The translations under genes and the position numbers were made by a program. The notes under the pieces are model-generated. The model did no database searches. It had not been told where the DNA came from and was given only the letters and a program-made list of their open reading frames with translations. Source: Marinobacter sp. 1-4A (GTDB taxonomy: Bacteria > Pseudomonadota > Gammaproteobacteria > Pseudomonadales > Oleiphilaceae). Taken from it: a DNA stretch of 64,000 bases. The DNA is taken from contig NZ_VCGY01000002.1 in the NCBI RefSeq assembly GCF_016597725.1, positions 558,001 through 622,000 on the forward strand, in the 5' to 3' direction. Positions 34,785 to 45,300 of this stretch are shown here, piece by piece; positions within the stretch are counted from its first letter, which is position 1; each line of letters begins with the position of its first letter.

Positions 34785-35245
34785 CACGCGCACTCCTGAA
34801 GCGTCATGGAGAGATTTACGGGCTCAAGGTCGGAGCGAAAGGCCACTGGCTCGGGCACTGGATCAACCAATAAAATGGCATCAATTCGCAGCCTCATGGT
34901 GCGATCAAGGGGCGTGTCTCCCTCTTCTGCAATCACTTCAATGCGTGTCAGCCTTGGTTCAAACCGCACAATGGTCTGGCGCACTTCCTCACACAGCCAT
35001 TGCCGTGCTTCTTCTGTTCCCAGATCCATCACTGTAAAGTCCGGCAAGCCGTAGCCAAGCACCGACTGTTTGAGTTCCCGCAGCTCAGGGGGAAGTACCA
35101 GCCAGGATCTTCTGGTATTTAAGAGCGCCTCGAGATCTCGACGAACAGACTGGCGAATGGTCGTAACCGTCGCTTTAGCGTTGTGATCCGCTGCCAATCG
35201 GTCCAAGAGGTTCATCTGCAGGCGCACATTGCGTTCAGTCTGCAT
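34784..35245 (-). CDS. tssE: T6SS baseplate gp25-like protein TssE
   Basis: 153 residues of the gp25-like lysozyme-fold family lacking enzymatic function; it links the baseplate wedge to the sheath. The conserved stretch VRRDLEALLNTRRSW (about 28-42) and NYGLPDF-like GYGLPDF are present, and FEPRLTRIEV follows. Its start lies within the last codons of tagJ (11-base overlap). Confidence 0.94.
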   Translation of the reverse strand: MQTERNVRLQMNLLDRLAADHNAKATVTTIRQSVRRDLEALLNTRRSWLVLPPELRELKQSVLGYGLPDFTVMDLGTEEARQWLCEEVRQTIVRFEPRLTRIEVIAEEGDTPLDRTMRLRIDAILLVDPVPEPVAFRSDLEPVNLSMTLQECA

Positions 35246-36032
35246 AAACTGCCGCTACTCGCTCTACTCGCTTCACATCCGAAAGCCCTACAGCATCGTC
35301 ACCCACGAGATACTGTTTCAGGCCTATGCCGGTTACTAACCCGTCAGAGTGCGCGCGCCATTCTGTCACACGTCCCAGGCGCTCATGATCGGTGTCGCTA
35401 GCGGCGTACACGAGGGGAACAAACACCTCCCCCTGTTTACCGGATGCCAGCTCAACATCTGCTCGACGCCATACCAGTTCGACTGGCGAGGTTGGTGGAT
35501 GAAAATCAATAGATTCGATATCCGACCAGCGCCACAGATAGAACTTGCCTTCTGCACTTAACGCTTCCAAAAAGTCACACAGGCTATCGTCACAGTCACG
35601 TATATCGCCGCTTACCTCACCAAGCCGGAACTCAGTCGCTGGTCTTTGCTGCTCCAAAAGGATGGCCGCCGCTTCGGCAGCAGTGAAGTCCTGTTCATTC
35701 AGGGCAGCCCTTAGGGCTAGGATGGTCTGAAGATTTTCGGCCTCGCACACCACTGCATCCTCCGCCAGTTTGCCTTGGTGAAACTCCAGCCGGGCCTGTT
35801 GTGCACGGATGAGTTGGCGCAGGTTCGCTGCACCGGCCAGCCACTCAGGATGGTGACGGGCGAGAGACCCCAGCATGTCGTCGGCGCGCTCTAGGTGGCC
35901 CGCCACACACAGGAGCTCAATCAAGGAAGCCCTTAGTTCTGCCGCAGCAGGCTGAGCCTTTACCTGTTGCTGGACCTCTTCGATAGCTTGCGCCAGATTG
36001 CCGCCCGCCAAATGCTGTTTGATGACATCCAT
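35235..36032 (-). CDS. tagJ: T6SS accessory protein TagJ (ImpE/SciE family)
   Basis: 265 residues with an N-terminal tetratricopeptide-like helical region (LAQAIEEVQQQVKAQPA, LRASLIELLCVAGHLERAD) and a C-terminal ImpE domain. TagJ binds the sheath protein TssB and modulates ClpV action in other species. Located between tssC2 and tssE, the usual place in FHA-controlled T6SS clusters. Confidence 0.9.
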   Translation of the reverse strand: MDVIKQHLAGGNLAQAIEEVQQQVKAQPAAAELRASLIELLCVAGHLERADDMLGSLARHHPEWLAGAANLRQLIRAQQARLEFHQGKLAEDAVVCEAENLQTILALRAALNEQDFTAAEAAAILLEQQRPATEFRLGEVSGDIRDCDDSLCDFLEALSAEGKFYLWRWSDIESIDFHPPTSPVELVWRRADVELASGKQGEVFVPLVYAASDTDHERLGRVTEWRAHSDGLVTGIGLKQYLVGDDAVGLSDVKRVERVAAVYAD

Positions 36033-36071
36033 TTCCTACTCCTCCGTTCGAATATAAACTGGGTGTCCGGC

Positions 36072-37592
36072 TCAGTGGCCGTCCACCGGTGTTAGTTCAG
36101 TAACCAGCCTTAAACCACTCACCAACTGATCAAGCTGGAAGTGAGGCTGAAGATGTATGATCGAGTAATATTTCCCCGGCTCTCCGGCTCGAGCTTTTAC
36201 CGTCACACGCGCATCACGTAACGGGAACTTCGTGCGTAGGCCATCGGAAGCATTCTCGGTTGACATGGTGTAACCGTGAATCCAGCGCTGTAATTGGGCC
36301 TCGCACTCTTCCGGTGTCCGATAGCCACCTATCCGGTCTCGCCCCATAACCTTCAAATAGTGCGCAAACCTTGAAACGCACAGTATGTAATGCAGCATAG
36401 AGGAGAGCCGCGCGCTGACATCTGCCGCAGTTGTCTCATGCCGCTCTGGCTGCTGTATCGAAGGTACGGAATGGAATACAAGCATGGGTGTATTCGGCAA
36501 AGGTACTAAAGGCAGGAAGCCCTCCTCCGACAACGCCTTTTCCATACGATCACTAATCTGCCAATCCACGGCTTGACGTGTTGGAAACAGCACGCCCGAA
36601 GGATTGATTTTTGCAATGTCAGGCATGTTATCAACCGTGCCATGGGCAACACGGCCGGGCCGAAAACCACGAATTTGAGAAAACCAACCCGATTCGCAGA
36701 ACGCTCGTATCGCAACGGTTCCAAAAGCAAAGCAGGCAGGGCCCCAAAGATAGTCCCTATCGGTTATTTTGCGATGCTCCAGAAAACCAAACGCTTCTGC
36801 TCCCTCACCTAACTCCCGATGGGGTGGTCGCATTAACATTCTTGGCACGGCTAAACCGAGAAAACGGGAGTCTTCGGTGTCCCGTAGGGAGCGCCAGGCG
36901 CTGAGTTCCACTTGGGAAAAGTGGCTCTCCAGATCCCGCACACCCGTTAGTTCTGCGTAGTGGTCTACGCCAAAAAAGCTTGGAGCGGCATTGAGGATTA
37001 ATGGCGCAAATGCGGCCGCCGCCACCTGCGACAGCTCCCGAAGCGTCTCCAAATTTGCTGCGCCACCCCGAGTTCGGTGACTGATGCTGTAGGTACCGAG
37101 AAGCAACCCGAAAGGCTCTCCTCCCGGGCTGCCGAATTCCTCAGAATAGATTTTGGCAAACAGCTTAGACTGATCAAACTCGATAGCTCTGGCAAAGTCT
37201 GCGGCAACAACATCCCACGACGCATCCAGAACCTTTATCTTGACCTGATCTTGCTGCGCATCTTGTGCTGCCTGATCAACCAGAAGGCTGACTCCGCGCC
37301 AATGGGCCTCAAGATCTTTAAGATCCTGATGGTGAAGTATGGCATTGAGTTGAGCATTGATAAGCCGGTCGATTCGCAGAATACGATCGGCGAGCACTGC
37401 CCGAATCTGGTCCCGCGTCCACTCGGTGCGACCGGGGTAGTGACTCAGAAACAACATCAGTGCTTGCTGGTCATCAGCCTCGGCAATCAGCCGCTCAGAC
37501 AGCCCTCTGCCCCACGAAGGTGCAGAGGTGCTGTCAGAAGCCTGACGGCGGGTGATGTAATCCTGCTCGACAAACGACAATGCTGAGCTCAT
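36072..37592 (-). CDS. Second TssC-like sheath protein (TssC2, ImpD type)
   Basis: 506 residues from the ATG at 37592 (GGAG upstream; an in-frame start at 37634 touches the tssC1 stop). It is a full-length paralogue of the neighbouring TssC1: RSLRDTEDSRFLGLAVPRML matches [20 protein letters not shown], and [13 protein letters not shown] matches [13 protein letters not shown]. It has a divergent N-terminus. Tandem tssC pairs occur in imp-type clusters such as that of Agrobacterium. Whether it enters the sheath or a cap structure is unknown. Confidence 0.88.
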   Translation of the reverse strand: MSSALSFVEQDYITRRQASDSTSAPSWGRGLSERLIAEADDQQALMLFLSHYPGRTEWTRDQIRAVLADRILRIDRLINAQLNAILHHQDLKDLEAHWRGVSLLVDQAAQDAQQDQVKIKVLDASWDVVAADFARAIEFDQSKLFAKIYSEEFGSPGGEPFGLLLGTYSISHRTRGGAANLETLRELSQVAAAAFAPLILNAAPSFFGVDHYAELTGVRDLESHFSQVELSAWRSLRDTEDSRFLGLAVPRMLMRPPHRELGEGAEAFGFLEHRKITDRDYLWGPACFAFGTVAIRAFCESGWFSQIRGFRPGRVAHGTVDNMPDIAKINPSGVLFPTRQAVDWQISDRMEKALSEEGFLPLVPLPNTPMLVFHSVPSIQQPERHETTAADVSARLSSMLHYILCVSRFAHYLKVMGRDRIGGYRTPEECEAQLQRWIHGYTMSTENASDGLRTKFPLRDARVTVKARAGEPGKYYSIIHLQPHFQLDQLVSGLRLVTELTPVDGH

Positions 37593-37633
37593 GCCAACTC
37601 CAAGCAATCCCGGAGCCTCCCCGGGAGGCTCCA

Positions 37634-39130
37634 TCAGTTACCGATTTCCGGAATCTTGGCGACGAGCCGCAAAGACGTGGTCAACTCTTCCATCTGCAAC
37701 CATGGGCGCAGCCAGGCAATAGCGTTGTATGAACCCGGGCTACCCGGAATCTCACGCACCTGAACCTTTGCATCTGCCAAGGGGAATTTTGCACGGATTT
37801 CCTGACCACCGCCCTCAGACGCATTGACGTAGCCCATAATCCAGCGGTTCAACCAGTTTTCAACGTCATCCGCTTCCATGAACGAGCCGATCTTGTCGCG
37901 CGCCATCACTTTCAGGTAGTGGGCGAAACGCGAAGTTGCCATCATGTAAGGCAGACGCGCGGATATTGCGGCGTTTGCAGTAGCATCCGGATTATCGTAA
38001 ATCTTTGGCTTCTGACAGGTTTGAGCGCCAAAGAAAACCGCATAGTCCGTGTTTTTGTAGTGGCACAGCGGCAAGAAGCCTAGCTTGCTCAGCTCTGCCT
38101 CTCGCCGATCGGTGATACCGATTTCGGTTGGGCACTTGAGGTCGGGATCGCCATCATCGCTGCGGAAGATGTGCGCTGGCAGGCCTTCCACCTTACCGCC
38201 ACCCTCGGCGCCGCGAATCGCCGTGCAAAAGCCGTATTTGGAAAATGCATTCGTCATACGGCTGCCAAGCACGTAAGAGGCATTCATCCAGCAATAGTCA
38301 TCGTGCTCCGGCTTCACAGCCATACCGGTTTCGGCATCCAGTTCCAGTTCTTCAAATCCGAATTCTTCAACCGGCTTGGTCGCCTTACCATAAGGCAGGC
38401 GCGCAAGAACCCGCGGCATCGTCAGGGTAACAAAGCGGGAGTCTTCACTATCGCGGAACGAGCGCCACTTGGTGTACTCAAGCGATTCGAATACTTTTTC
38501 AAGGTCGCGAGGTTTGGAGAGCTCAGTCCAGTCATCAAAGCCAAACATGCCTGAAGACCCAGCCGATACAAATGGGCAGAAGCCCGCCGCCGCTACGTTC
38601 GACATCAGGCTCAAGGTCTCAATGTCATTCGGGTGGCTATTAAATTCGTAATCGCCAATCATCATGCCGTAAGGCTCACCACCTGGCGTGCCGAACTCAG
38701 ACTCGTAAATCTTCTTAAAAATCTGGCTCTGGTCGAACTCAACCGCCTTCGACAAATCCTTGTGCAAATCCTGCTTGCTGAGGTTAAGGACACGGATCTT
38801 CAGCATAGCGCTGGTTTCGGAGTTCATCACCAAATGGTGCATACCACGCCATGAACCTTCCAGCTTTTGGAACTCTTCCTGATGCAGAATTTCAGCAAGC
38901 TGGCCAGAGATCATCTGGTCGAGACGCGAAATAGCCTGATTAAATGTGATGGCCAGATTTTTGTTCCAGGTCACCGTGCCTTTCATGGCCTCTTCAGTCA
39001 GCGTTCGAATTAGCTCCTCGGCGCGACTGCTTTCAGTTTGCTTTGTGGCGCCAATGGCTTGCTCCAGCAAGCTGATCGACCCTGCCTCATGCTCAAGTAC
39101 CGCGTCTTCGGTGCGTGTTTCAAGACTCAT
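37634..39130 (-). CDS. tssC: T6SS contractile sheath large subunit TssC
   Basis: 498 residues. With TssB it builds the contractile sheath around the Hcp tube. Hallmarks are [29 protein letters not shown], and C-terminal [29 protein letters not shown]. The start codon overlaps the tssB stop by four bases. It is closest to canonical TssC and is the more likely main sheath subunit. Confidence 0.96.
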   Translation of the reverse strand: MSLETRTEDAVLEHEAGSISLLEQAIGATKQTESSRAEELIRTLTEEAMKGTVTWNKNLAITFNQAISRLDQMISGQLAEILHQEEFQKLEGSWRGMHHLVMNSETSAMLKIRVLNLSKQDLHKDLSKAVEFDQSQIFKKIYESEFGTPGGEPYGMMIGDYEFNSHPNDIETLSLMSNVAAAGFCPFVSAGSSGMFGFDDWTELSKPRDLEKVFESLEYTKWRSFRDSEDSRFVTLTMPRVLARLPYGKATKPVEEFGFEELELDAETGMAVKPEHDDYCWMNASYVLGSRMTNAFSKYGFCTAIRGAEGGGKVEGLPAHIFRSDDGDPDLKCPTEIGITDRREAELSKLGFLPLCHYKNTDYAVFFGAQTCQKPKIYDNPDATANAAISARLPYMMATSRFAHYLKVMARDKIGSFMEADDVENWLNRWIMGYVNASEGGGQEIRAKFPLADAKVQVREIPGSPGSYNAIAWLRPWLQMEELTTSLRLVAKIPEIGN

Positions 39131-39636
39131 CCCTTGTCCTCCTCTGTGCTGCTCAGATCTGAGCTCAGTGCCTGAAGATCGTCTGCGTTGTTAAGTACTC
39201 GCTCCAGCAATTCTTCAAGCTCTTCGGAACGATCGACCTTGGTTAACAAATCACGTAGCTTGTTGCGTGTTTCCATCAGGTGCCGCAAAGGCTCGACCTG
39301 ATTAACGATCGCTGCTGGCTGAAAATCTTCCATCGAATTGAAGCCCAGCTCCACCGAGATCTGGGAGCCGTCATTTGACAACTTGTTGTCAACTTTAAGC
39401 CGCAGGCTCGGGCTCATTCGACGCATAACTTCATCAAAGTTGTCGCGATCAATCTGAATAAAGCGGCGGTCCTTCAATGGTTTAACGTCGGCATTATTAT
39501 TGCCCGAAAAGTCCCCCATCACGCCAACTACAAAAGGCAGCTCTTTTTTTACCAGGGCTCCCTCTGTTTCCACATCGTAGGTTATGTGTACCCGGGGCTT
39601 GCGAACCCGGGACAATTTGTTGTGGATGCTTTCCAT
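39127..39636 (-). CDS. tssB: T6SS contractile sheath small subunit TssB
   Basis: 169 residues. The conserved [19 protein letters not shown] start ([12 protein letters not shown]), [14 protein letters not shown] and [14 protein letters not shown] identify it. It interlocks with TssC to form the sheath. A GGAGACAG site precedes the ATG. It follows tssA by 42 bases. Confidence 0.96.
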   Translation of the reverse strand: MESIHNKLSRVRKPRVHITYDVETEGALVKKELPFVVGVMGDFSGNNNADVKPLKDRRFIQIDRDNFDEVMRRMSPSLRLKVDNKLSNDGSQISVELGFNSMEDFQPAAIVNQVEPLRHLMETRNKLRDLLTKVDRSEELEELLERVLNNADDLQALSSDLSSTEEDKG

Positions 39637-39678
39637 ATTGCTGTCTCCTTTTGAGCGTCACTGTTGGTTTGCCAGTGG

Positions 39679-40824
39679 TCATTCCTGCTGCTCGGGGGCA
39701 GGCACACCGGTTAATTTAAAGAACCCGTCCCGGGCTCCACTGTCGGATATCAGTTCGTCCATAAGTTCAGGCAATGACAGCTCGCTCCATCGAACTGCCC
39801 GTAAAATCGCGTAAGAAACCGGAGAGTGAGGTTCCGTCTTGAGAAAAAAATCTGACAGCCTTCGTAACTGCTCCAGCGCCTCTTTCCGGCTCTCAATAGC
39901 AACTCTAACCGTATCTATACCGGCAGGCTTCGCGCTTGTATTCGGTGAGCCATCCTCATTCGATGTATCTGGATCCGCACTGACATGCAGCTCCTGCTGT
40001 TGCGCTTCCAAATACCGGTCAATACGTTCACCAGCGTTGTGGTTAAGCATGATCAAACAGCGATCAAGGGCCTTTGAGATATTGGTCGTCGGCTGAGGGT
40101 CGCCACCCATGGCGCGATCCATGGCATCTGACAGAGCTCGAAACTCGGAATGCGCACGTTCGAGCGCATGCCGGGTTTGCACCAAATGCTCGGTCGGTGT
40201 TTCTTGCACAGCGGTTGCCAAGAGGTCGGGCGACATAGCACCACTGCGGATTCTTGATTCGGCTTTAGAATCATCCAGGCGGGCTACTTCAGTCGCCTGC
40301 TCAGCGTGCCAGGCGGCGTAGCAGGTAACCCCATCACCATCGAAGAACAAGGGCACTGAAATGATTGGCTTAATCAGAGTGCCTTCGCCGTCCGTTCCAT
40401 TCAGGCCAACCAGCGGCGCTATCCGAGTATCTAAGCCTTCTTCGTCGGGCTTCGGATAGAGGTTCTCCCAGTGCAGATCGATCAGCTCACGGGCAAGCTC
40501 AAAACCTTCCGCGAGGCCTTCAAATCCTTTTTCCCTGCATAAGGCCTCAATCAGCCAGGCAACATACTCAAGATCCTTAGATCGGTTTTCCAATACTGCT
40601 GGAATCTCGTCAAGAAGCTGGCGCCACTGAGGCGTTTGCGGTGGTTCCTCACCGATAAGCACTTGGCGCTCTATCGCTCTAGCCTGATTCCTAAGATCCT
40701 TAAGCGTAAAATAAGGAGAAACCGGCGAGGTATCCTCCCGAGTGTCATCCCCACAGGGTAATTCCGGCGATATGTCCGCCAGCAGAGACTCAAGCGGAAA
40801 CAGTCGATTGGCTTCATGTGTCAT
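39679..40824 (-). CDS. tssA: T6SS assembly protein TssA (ImpA family)
   Basis: 381 residues from the ATG at 40824, which has GGTGGAG six bases upstream; a GTG at 40836 is the alternative. The N-terminal ImpA domain (LLADISPELPCGDD at about 10-25, LEYVAWLIEAL) is clear. The C-terminal part ends with SPVSYAILRAVRW and LPELMDELI, placing it with the shorter TssA class that caps the growing tail or contacts the baseplate. Follows pppA on the same strand. Confidence 0.93.
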   Translation of the reverse strand: MTHEANRLFPLESLLADISPELPCGDDTREDTSPVSPYFTLKDLRNQARAIERQVLIGEEPPQTPQWRQLLDEIPAVLENRSKDLEYVAWLIEALCREKGFEGLAEGFELARELIDLHWENLYPKPDEEGLDTRIAPLVGLNGTDGEGTLIKPIISVPLFFDGDGVTCYAAWHAEQATEVARLDDSKAESRIRSGAMSPDLLATAVQETPTEHLVQTRHALERAHSEFRALSDAMDRAMGGDPQPTTNISKALDRCLIMLNHNAGERIDRYLEAQQQELHVSADPDTSNEDGSPNTSAKPAGIDTVRVAIESRKEALEQLRRLSDFFLKTEPHSPVSYAILRAVRWSELSLPELMDELISDSGARDGFFKLTGVPAPEQQE

Positions 40825-40839
40825 TGGCTTCTCCACCTG

Positions 40840-41625
40840 TTAAAGATTCCACTGGCCCAGCGGAAGTGTCGAATCTCTGGCGCTGTCTGCTAAACCGGCC
40901 AACCCAACAGGTGGTTCAACCTGTACGATAATTGAGGTGATATTGTCCCGGCACCCCTTCACCAGAGCCGCATGGCGGAGGGCCTGATTGATATCCTCAA
41001 TAGGCTCTTCCATTAGAAACTGCTCCAATTCCTCGCGCTCAAACTCACGGCTAATGCCATCCGTACATAAAAGAAAACGATCTCCGGGCATCACTTTGCC
41101 TTCTACACTGTCAATCAAAGGCTCCGCCTCTACACCCAACGCACGGGTAATCACATTGGCGAGTGGATGTGATTCGGCCTCCTCTTCTGAGAGAACTCCC
41201 TGCTCTACAAGGTCTGCGACTTGGCTGTGGTCTTTTGACAACCGCTGTAGCTTGCACTCTCTCAGCAGGTAGGCTCGACTGTCGCCAATCCAGAGAATTT
41301 TATATCGGTCATCGGTGATCTTTAGTGCCACCATCGTTGAGCCCAAAGTGGCCCCGGGTAGCTGCTCATCGCCATATTTTCGTATGCGTTGATTGGCCAG
41401 ATGTATCGCCTTTTCCAACTCACTCGCGCTCATGGAACTGCCGCTTCGCTGCCGTTCTAAACTCACGGTATCGCATATCAACTGACTGGCTACTTCACCC
41501 GCCTGATGCCCACCCATACCATCAGCGACAACCCAAAGCCCGTCCTCGGGAAACGACAAATAAGCATCTTCGTTATGATCCCGAACGGCGCCGGTGTGTG
41601 TGAACTGAGCTGAGAAATAACGCAT
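40840..41625 (-). CDS. pppA: PP2C-type phosphatase PppA, T6SS regulator
   Basis: 261 residues from the ATG at 41625 (a GTG at 41634 overlaps the tagF end). The metal-binding motifs DHNEDAYL, WVVADGMGGHQAG, LLCTDGIS and DNITSIIV are intact. In FHA-controlled T6SS PppA removes phosphate added by PpkA to Fha, switching the machine off. The kinase gene lies across the cluster on the other strand. Confidence 0.92.
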   Translation of the reverse strand: MRYFSAQFTHTGAVRDHNEDAYLSFPEDGLWVVADGMGGHQAGEVASQLICDTVSLERQRSGSSMSASELEKAIHLANQRIRKYGDEQLPGATLGSTMVALKITDDRYKILWIGDSRAYLLRECKLQRLSKDHSQVADLVEQGVLSEEEAESHPLANVITRALGVEAEPLIDSVEGKVMPGDRFLLCTDGISREFEREELEQFLMEEPIEDINQALRHAALVKGCRDNITSIIVQVEPPVGLAGLADSARDSTLPLGQWNL

Positions 41626-41626
41626 C

Positions 41627-42304
41627 TCAGGCACCCTGCCCTATAAATTCAGCTTCCAGCCAGCCATGGTTGTGCCATTGGCCGACCATCATCGAAGCAA
41701 ACTGGCCAATCTTTGGTAGGCCATCGGTAAGCAGTGTTACTGGCTCTACAAAGGCTGAACCCTGAGTCCACCAGATGGTTGTTCTCCGATCTTTTCGCAA
41801 CATGGCCTCTAACCAGTCGGTTTCGCTGCCGGATGAGGCGAATACCAAATTGCCCGCCCCCGTTGGCCACTGCATTCTTGCGCTTGTGGGCTCCGGAGGC
41901 TCAATAGCAGACAGTTGTTGACGCCAAACTTCTTCATGCCAGCCGTCCTCCAAAACATCGAGAATGCAGTTTTCCATAGACGATGCCCATTCCGGCTGGC
42001 GCCAACCATCAAGCATCTGGCCCGCAAACTCGCGAACCACCAGAAACGGAAAGTGACGACCCACGCGATCAACCGACGGAATAACCGTGCCCAATAAGCC
42101 GGAATCAAGCATACCTCCGGGGGCAGAGCAAAAATGCCAGATCGGTGATGTGAGGTAGGCATCCATCCATTGCCCTTCCAGTTGATCCCTGCTCACAGCA
42201 AGCGAGGTCTGGCACCACTCGAAGAAGAGATCTCTTACATCCGGGCGTACATCCACGGTGATGAAATCTCCTCGCGCTGGCACCTTGCCCATATATCCCC
42301 ACAT
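41627..42304 (-). CDS. tagF: T6SS repressor TagF
   Basis: 225 residues from the ATG at 42304 with GGGAG upstream; the longer frame is discarded because MWGYMGKVPARGDF matches the family start. TagF holds the system off by a route independent of the PpkA/PppA phosphorylation cycle. The end overlaps or abuts pppA. The family sequence PIWHFCSAPGG and VGRHFPFLV are present. Confidence 0.92.
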   Translation of the reverse strand: MWGYMGKVPARGDFITVDVRPDVRDLFFEWCQTSLAVSRDQLEGQWMDAYLTSPIWHFCSAPGGMLDSGLLGTVIPSVDRVGRHFPFLVVREFAGQMLDGWRQPEWASSMENCILDVLEDGWHEEVWRQQLSAIEPPEPTSARMQWPTGAGNLVFASSGSETDWLEAMLRKDRRTTIWWTQGSAFVEPVTLLTDGLPKIGQFASMMVGQWHNHGWLEAEFIGQGA

Positions 42305-42320
42305 GCTTTCGCTCCCTGAC

Positions 42321-45300
42321 CTACAAACGTGCTGGCAATGTAAAGTTTTCAATCAGCCCGTCGGCGAAGGGATGCCTTACCGAGGCCGGCTCAATTCTCA
42401 ATCGAGCCAAATAGTCACTGAGCATGATTTCCAGCGTAAGATCTCGGCCCTCACCTCCAACTCCGCCGTAAGCAGCGAGTAGCCGGAAAAGCCCCCATTC
42501 ACCCTGAAACTTCCGCTGAACAACCGCGTCAGATGTCGATCCAGGGTTGACTGCAATCCGCACTACATCGCCACTGGTGCCCGGCCACTCAAAGTGATGT
42601 TTTCTGGCTGGCCCATGGCGGTAAACCATCTGATCTCCGCCCGCCTCAATCGAGAACTGGGTTACGCGACTGTCCAAGTAAACTGGCTGAACGGCATAGG
42701 GCACTTTCAGATTTTTAGTTCCATCCTCAAAGAACGCATTGCGGATGCGGTTCGCCCTTTGGAAAAAGCGCAGACTGTCTCTACGAATGTTGAGGTCTGT
42801 TGATAGCCGCCAAGGGTTTGACGAAGTGTCCACATGATCAGCGAGGTATTTATTAAAGAATTCGTCAATAGTGCCGCCGTGGCCAAAGAACTGGCTGAAG
42901 TCCGCCAAACTCACCTCATCTGATGCATTCGGTGCCAGAGGATAGAGCCCGGCGATGGCCGATTTAAACTCTCGATACACCTGATTGCGCCACAGGCCGT
43001 TGATCTTTTGCGTTGCAGAGCTTCGTACCAAACCTCTGGATTCACGCGCAAAATCCGAGACAATTGATTTAAGATGCGTGGACTGAGTGTTGCCAACGGT
43101 GGCGTAGAAGCCAGTCACGGCGGAATTGAAATCAGCACGAGAAACTGTCTGAAACCTATTAGCGCCGTCCGACTGTTCGGAAAAGTACTGGGACATTGTG
43201 CGCGTTTTGCTTTGTAGCGTTTGGAAGGTTTCTTCCTTGATGCTATGCAAAACCTTAAAGGTGTCGTCCACCAGAGTGGTCTGGGGCTGCTCTTTACCTG
43301 TGAGGGGAAGAATTCGATTCAGCCGATCAAGCGCACGGCTTTTTCGACCAGCCTCACGCATAGCCTGACCCTTTGCGGCATCTGCGGCTGATGCACCTTC
43401 CGTTTCTGTGGCGGCCAGCTGTGTGTTGTAGTTGACGGCAGACACTAATCGATTCAACGGCGCATCCGGACCACTGAGCAAACCCGTCAAATAGCGCCCC
43501 TGCTCAGGACTGCTGAACGAACGAATTTTAAGATCAGACATCAGGGAGTCCCATGCATGGATGTAATCCCTGAAATAATGATCCTCAACGAGGGCTTTAA
43601 TTCTGTCCTCGTCTAGGTTGCGGTAGGCCGCTGAATCGTCTCCATATACCCAGGAATCTTCAAGTAGATGGCTAACAATCTGATCCCGTTCCGGCTCAAA
43701 AACGCCACGATAACCTGCTTTGGTATAAAGCGCGGGTATGCCCTTGTGCAAGCTCTCGCCGGAGCGACGCTCAAATACCTCTGCGGCGACTGTGCCCAGC
43801 ACCATGGGCAGTCGAAATTCCGGTAGGCCTGCTGCCTGAGCGTCCAACCGAATACGCTGATATGCCCGTTCCGAAAGCGGCACGGAGGTCAGTTCATTCC
43901 GCGCGACCTCCACAAGACCCTGAGATACACGTAGGGGCTGTTCAAGATCCAAATAAGCTTCAAAGTGCTTCAGCACCGCTTCTCGATGAGGGCGGTTAAT
44001 TTCTCCGGGTAAATGGTTTTCCATCAAGTAGGCCAACCACAACGAAACCTGATCACGATTGAAGCGGCTACGATCTCCGAGCATCAGGTAGCTCTTCAGT
44101 GCCTCATACAAATACTCGGGGTTATCCAAATGCAACTGAATATCTTCTTCCAGAGCATCCTTCAGCGTTTTGGCAAGCCGGTATTGAAGAACCCGGCCGT
44201 ACACACCTGTGGCACCCTGATACAGGGCTTGGATCTGAAAATGGCCAAGAGACGATAGACCGTGGGTCTCTGGAATCTCATTGCCACCTGAAAGCGCCGC
44301 TGATTCATTAAGTACGGTTTCGAGCATCAACCACTGGGCATCGTCCGGAACCGAATTTAATGTATCCGCTAACCCGTCGGTTCGCTCTGCAAAACCCGCA
44401 ATGGCGTCCCTCGCCCGGGCATAGTCAACATACCAAGTTGCGGCAAGCCCAACCGTCAGAACAGCCATTGCTGCAAAGGCGATGCGGCGAACAAACATTC
44501 GCTGCCGTGCTTTACCGCTATCGGTCACTGCAAGCCCATGCTCGGAGAAGATCACCTGATCGAACAGTTTCCGCTGGAAATAGCCCCCGCTAGGTTGCGC
44601 GCTGTGATTTTTCCCCACCTTCGATGACTTGAGCCGGAACTGTTGATCGACAATGCCGGACACTTTGTCGAAGCCGGACTGGCCCTGTTCCGAAGACACC
44701 ATGTAAACGCCCCTCAATAACGGCACTTCTTCGTAAGCCGAGGGGAAAAACACATCTTTGATCAGGTTCCACAAAGGTGTTCTGAGCAGCGCTACTTGCT
44801 TGGGGAACTCGTAAATTCGGCTGCGGGTGTCAGGTGCCCGCTCCTGCTTCAGCCGGTGCAGTAAAAACCCGCTAAGGCGATTCAGCAGTTGATCAAATTC
44901 GTGTTCGAAGGCCGTCGGTAACTTCTCAGGATCGGTTACCGCTCCCAAATCAAACGTGACACCAAGAACATCCTCTCTTTCCTGATCAGAGAGCATCCCG
45001 AAGGTATCTACAAAACCTTCCAAAAGATCAAACTTGGTAAGCATCACGTAGACCGGGAAAACAACGCCCAGACGATTCCGCAGCTCCTGAACTCTTTGTT
45101 TTATCGCCCTCGCATGAATGGCCTGTTCCGTAGGCGTCTGTTCCAGCATATCGGCAACACTAACGGCAACAATCACCCCATTGATTGGTTGGCGGGGCCG
45201 ATACTTCTTCAGTAGCCCTAGAAATGCATTCCAGCCTTTTGAGTCTCGTTTATCGCCTGATTCCTGAGTGGTATAGCGGCCTGCTGTATCAATGATCACG

